Below, piece after piece: positions 6,416-8,467 of a DNA stretch of 8,467 nt. Below the pieces are notes generated by a model. That model saw only the letters and a list, made by a program, of their open reading frames with translations, was not told the DNA's origin and did no database searches. Within the stretch, counting starts at the first letter, position 1. Every line of letters starts with the position of its first letter. The DNA comes from Holophaga sp. GTDB taxonomy: Bacteria; Acidobacteriota; Holophagae; Holophagales; Holophagaceae. The position numbers and the translations under genes are program-made. The stretch lies in assembly GCA_031292735.1 (NCBI GenBank), contig JARLGP010000023.1:1-8467 (forward strand), given 5' to 3'.

Positions 6416-7501
6416 TTACAGCGCCTTCAGGGCCGCCAGTTCCTGGGCGTTGCAGAACCGCCACTCCCCGGGCTTCAGCGCCGGATCGTTCAGCGGGCCG
6501 AACTGGATCCGCCGCAGCTTGGACACCGGGTGGCCCACCGCCGCGAACATCCGGCGGATCTGCTGGTTCTTGCCCTCCACCAGGGTCACCATCAGCCAGG
6601 GGTTCTCGCCCTTTTCCGCCACCTCGATGCCGCAGGGCTTCAGCCGGCGCCCGTCCAGCCGGAAGCCTTCGCGGAACTCATCCAGGGTCTCGGGGTTGGG
6701 CATGCGGTGCACCTTGGCCAGGTAGACCTTGGCCACGTGGAATTCCGGGGCCATGAGCCGCTGGGCCATGGCGCCGTCGTTGGTCAGCAGCAGCAGCCCC
6801 TCGGAGTTGAAATCCAGCCGGCCCACCGGATAGACCCGGGCGCCCACCCCGTGGATCAGCGCCATCACCGTGGGGCGGCCTTCGTCGTCCTTGACCGTGG
6901 TCACGTAGCCCTTGGGCTTGTTCAGCAGGATGTAGACCAGCTCCTCCCGGGCGATGGGCTGGAAGTCCAGGGTGATCTCGTCCCGGCGCGGATCCGCCCG
7001 GGTGCCCAGTTCGGTCACGGTGACCCCGTTCACCTGCACCCGGCCGTCCAGGATGATGGCTTCGCAGGCCCGGCGCGACGCCACCCCGGCCGCGGCCAGG
7101 ATCTTCTGCAGGCGTTCGCCGGTGGGGGCCTTGCCCTTGGCCTTCAGGCCGGAGGCGGAGGCCGGAGCGGCCGGGGCGGTGCGGGCCGGGCGGGGCCCGG
7201 TCTTGGGCCGGGGGGCGGGTTTCCAGGGGCCGGTGTTGCGGGCCATGGCGCTGCCGGAGGCCGTGCCCGGGCGCCGGGCCGGGGTGATCTTCACCGTGGC
7301 GGTCTTGACCGGCATTTCCGCCTCCTCGGCCCAGGGATCCCGGACCGGCCGGGGGCTCGGCGCGGACGCCGGGGCGTCGGCGCGGTGCCGCGCGGGAGCC
7401 TTGGCGCCGTAGCGGGCCGGAGCGCCCCGATGTTCTCCCTGGCGGGTGGGCGGTCCCTTGGTGGGACGTTTGCCGGAACGGTTGCTGGGCGGTTTGGCCA
7501 T
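6416..7501 (-). CDS. RsuA/RluB-family rRNA pseudouridine synthase with long basic N-terminal extension
   Basis: This 361-residue cytosolic enzyme isomerises a uridine in rRNA to pseudouridine. Residues 128-175 form an S4 RNA-binding domain (ERLQKILAAAGVASRRACEAII, DGRVQVNG). The catalytic domain follows: NKPKG (194-198), the active-site motif GRLDFNSEGLLLLTNDG with catalytic Asp230, VAKVYLAKV, and the C-terminal TLVEGKNQQIRRMFAAVGHPVSKLRR motif. By overall pattern it is closest to RluB (23S rRNA) among the known E. coli enzymes, but target choice within RsuA/RluB/RluE/RluF cannot be fixed by eye. Residues 1-126 are low-complexity and rich in Pro, Ala, Arg and Lys, probably disordered and RNA-binding. 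ATG 7501 is chosen because AGGGG lies about 7 bases upstream on the coding strand; internal Met64 or Met86 are possible shorter starts. The gene converges on the receptor gene with only 13 bp between the stops and diverges from the PPDK gene. Confidence 0.93.
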   Translation of the reverse strand: MAKPPSNRSGKRPTKGPPTRQGEHRGAPARYGAKAPARHRADAPASAPSPRPVRDPWAEEAEMPVKTATVKITPARRPGTASGSAMARNTGPWKPAPRPKTGPRPARTAPAAPASASGLKAKGKAPTGERLQKILAAAGVASRRACEAIILDGRVQVNGVTVTELGTRADPRRDEITLDFQPIAREELVYILLNKPKGYVTTVKDDEGRPTVMALIHGVGARVYPVGRLDFNSEGLLLLTNDGAMAQRLMAPEFHVAKVYLAKVHRMPNPETLDEFREGFRLDGRRLKPCGIEVAEKGENPWLMVTLVEGKNQQIRRMFAAVGHPVSKLRRIQFGPLNDPALKPGEWRFCNAQELAALKAL

Positions 7502-7754
7502 GGCGGACCCCTGGCGTCATCACGACGCGAATCTTACATACTCTCATACTTTCAGGGACAGGCCCGGACGTTTTTTTCCCAACGGGGAACCCGTCACATC
7601 TCCTTGCGATTCCAGCGGGCTTCCCGGGAATTAGCAGAACTGGCAGCCCGCCTTGGCGGTATTCTGGGGCCTACTTCGTACTTTTTTTGAGGTATGCATG
7701 ATAAACCCAGGCCAAGCCCCTTGTGGGTCCACTGGCACTTCTTGTGAGGGAACC
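7502..7754. promoter_or_regulatory. Divergent intergenic region between the pseudouridine synthase and PPDK genes
   Basis: These 253 bases are visibly more AT-rich than the genes and must carry promoters in both directions. Visible elements are a direct repeat CATACT-CT-CATACT (7537-7550), two T7 tracts (7571-7577 and 7682-7688), a perfect palindrome TTCCCGGGAA (7621-7630) flanked by the inverted arms GCGGGC (7615-7620) and GCCCGC (7646-7651), and an AT-rich TATGCATGATAAA (7693-7705) that could hold a -10 element for the PPDK gene. I could not match a -35/-10 pair with proper spacing on either strand. No small ORF with a credible start signal is seen. Confidence 0.4.
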
Positions 7755-8467
7755 ATGGTCAAACACGTCTATAGTTTCGGCGGTGATCGCAACGAGGGCA
7801 GCGCCAAGATGCGCAACCTGCTCGGCGGCAAGGGCTGCAACCTGGCCGAGATGGCCGGCCTGCAGATTCCCGTTCCCCCCGGCTTCACCGTCACCACGGA
7901 AGTCTGCACGCTCTACATCGCCGGCGGCCAGACCCTGCCCGCGGACGTCAAGCAGCAGGTGCTGGAGTCCCTCAAGTGGCTGGAAGGCAACCGCGGCCGC
8001 AAGCTGGGCGACGTGAACGACCCCCTGCTCCTGTCGGTCCGTTCCGGCGCCCGGGTGTCCATGCCCGGCATGATGGACACCGTGCTCAACCTGGGCCTCA
8101 ACGACCAGACGGTGGAAGGCCTGGCCAAGGCCAGCAAGAATCCCCGTTTCGCCTACGATTCCTACCGCCGTTTCATCATGATGTACTCCGACGTGGTCCT
8201 GGGCGTGCACAAGGACCTGTTCGAGCATGAGATCTCCGCGCTCAAGGCCAAGACCGGCAAGAAGCTGGACACCGAGATCACCGCCGAAGAGTGGAAGGGC
8301 CTGACCGTCGTGTTCAAGGCGATCGTGCTGAAGGAACTGGGCAAGCCGTTCCCCCAGGATCCCATCGAGCAGCTGTTCGGCGGCATCTGCGCCGTGTTCG
8401 ACAGCTGGGAGACCGAGCGCGCCAAGATCTACCGGCGCCTGAACCGCATCCCCGACGACTGGGGCAC
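7755..8467 (+). CDS. ppdK: Pyruvate, phosphate dikinase, N-terminal part (3' end outside window)
   Basis: The enzyme interconverts pyruvate + ATP + Pi and phosphoenolpyruvate + AMP + PPi in the cytosol, using a phospho-histidine carrier domain. The visible 237 residues closely resemble the N-terminal nucleotide-binding domain of Clostridium symbiosum PPDK as I recall it: VYSFGGDRNEGSAKMRNLLGGKGCNLAEM, IPVPPGFTVTTEVC, LLLSVRSGARVSMPGMMDTVLNLGLND, NPRFAYDSYRRFIMMYSDVV, AVFDSWETERAKIYRRLNRIPDDWGT. K26 (in GGKG) and R96 (in SVRSGA) correspond to the ATP-binding Lys22 and Arg92 of that enzyme. Full-length bacterial PPDK is about 870-900 residues, so roughly a quarter is visible; the His-carrier and PEP/pyruvate domains lie beyond the edge. 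GAGGG (7746-7750) four bases before the ATG supports the start. The gene is divergent from the pseudouridine synthase and unrelated to the signalling operon. Confidence 0.96.
   Translation, partial: MVKHVYSFGGDRNEGSAKMRNLLGGKGCNLAEMAGLQIPVPPGFTVTTEVCTLYIAGGQTLPADVKQQVLESLKWLEGNRGRKLGDVNDPLLLSVRSGARVSMPGMMDTVLNLGLNDQTVEGLAKASKNPRFAYDSYRRFIMMYSDVVLGVHKDLFEHEISALKAKTGKKLDTEITAEEWKGLTVVFKAIVLKELGKPFPQDPIEQLFGGICAVFDSWETERAKIYRRLNRIPDDWG

Noticed and set aside
6407..6425. Possible bidirectional terminator (GGCGC/GCGCC arms) between the convergent receptor and pseudouridine synthase genes
   Set aside because: Only a 5-bp stem with a 9-base loop, no T-run on either side, and half of it lies in coding sequence.
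6530..7690. Plus-strand open frame (386 codons) across the pseudouridine synthase and into the intergenic region
   Set aside because: Antisense to a protein with complete S4 and catalytic motifs; the translation is a Gly/His/Gln-rich shadow with no ribosome binding site.
7733..7746. Sigma-54-like TGGCAC element just before the PPDK gene
   Set aside because: The -24 half matches, but the -12 half lacks the required GC at the correct spacing, and the site runs into the ribosome binding site.

Overview
The window is gene-dense, very GC-rich DNA from a Gram-negative (outer-membrane) bacterium. It holds a complete TonB-dependent outer-membrane receptor, a YfiR-like periplasmic protein and a membrane hybrid histidine kinase. 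The style (high GC, an HPK4-type HDFNN kinase with a C-terminal receiver, an SLEELL-type receptor, a PPDK) would fit Acidobacteriota of the Holophagae/Geothrix type or a deltaproteobacterial-like lineage. That placement is an impression only; no rRNA or other marker gene is present. I see no mobile element, CRISPR array, tRNA or rRNA.

Layout: (1) 2-331, the C-terminal part of a thioredoxin-fold protein entering from the left edge. (2) 418-6402, four same-strand genes packed as one apparent operon: a cytosolic PAS / degenerate DHp-like / receiver protein (418-1509), a secreted YfiR-like DUF4154 protein (1518-2099), a transmembrane hybrid kinase with a YfiN-type CHASE8-like periplasmic sensor, HAMP, PAS, HisKA, HATPase and REC (2108-4309), and a TonB-dependent receptor (4306-6402). 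Gaps are 8 bp, 8 bp and a 4-bp ATGA overlap. (3) 6416-7501, on the minus strand and convergent with the operon, an RsuA/RluB-family rRNA pseudouridine synthase with a long basic N-terminal extension. (4) 7502-7754, a 253-bp divergent intergenic region. (5) 7755 to the right edge, the N-terminal third of pyruvate, phosphate dikinase.

The most interesting part is the four-gene operon. In Pseudomonas, periplasmic YfiR restrains the diguanylate cyclase YfiN through YfiN's periplasmic CHASE8-type domain, and the outer-membrane lipoprotein YfiB relieves this. Here the same kind of periplasmic pair appears to feed a phosphorelay kinase instead of a cyclase, and the outer-membrane partner is a TonB-dependent receptor. 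A testable model is that ligand or transport state at the receptor is passed through the YfiR-like protein to the kinase, then to its own receiver and/or the receiver of the first gene. No DNA-binding or GGDEF/EAL output domain is encoded in the cluster, so the final output is unknown. The first gene looks like a hybrid kinase that lost its ATPase domain and its phospho-accepting histidine.

The large antisense reading frames (several over 300 codons) are by-products of high GC and were not annotated.
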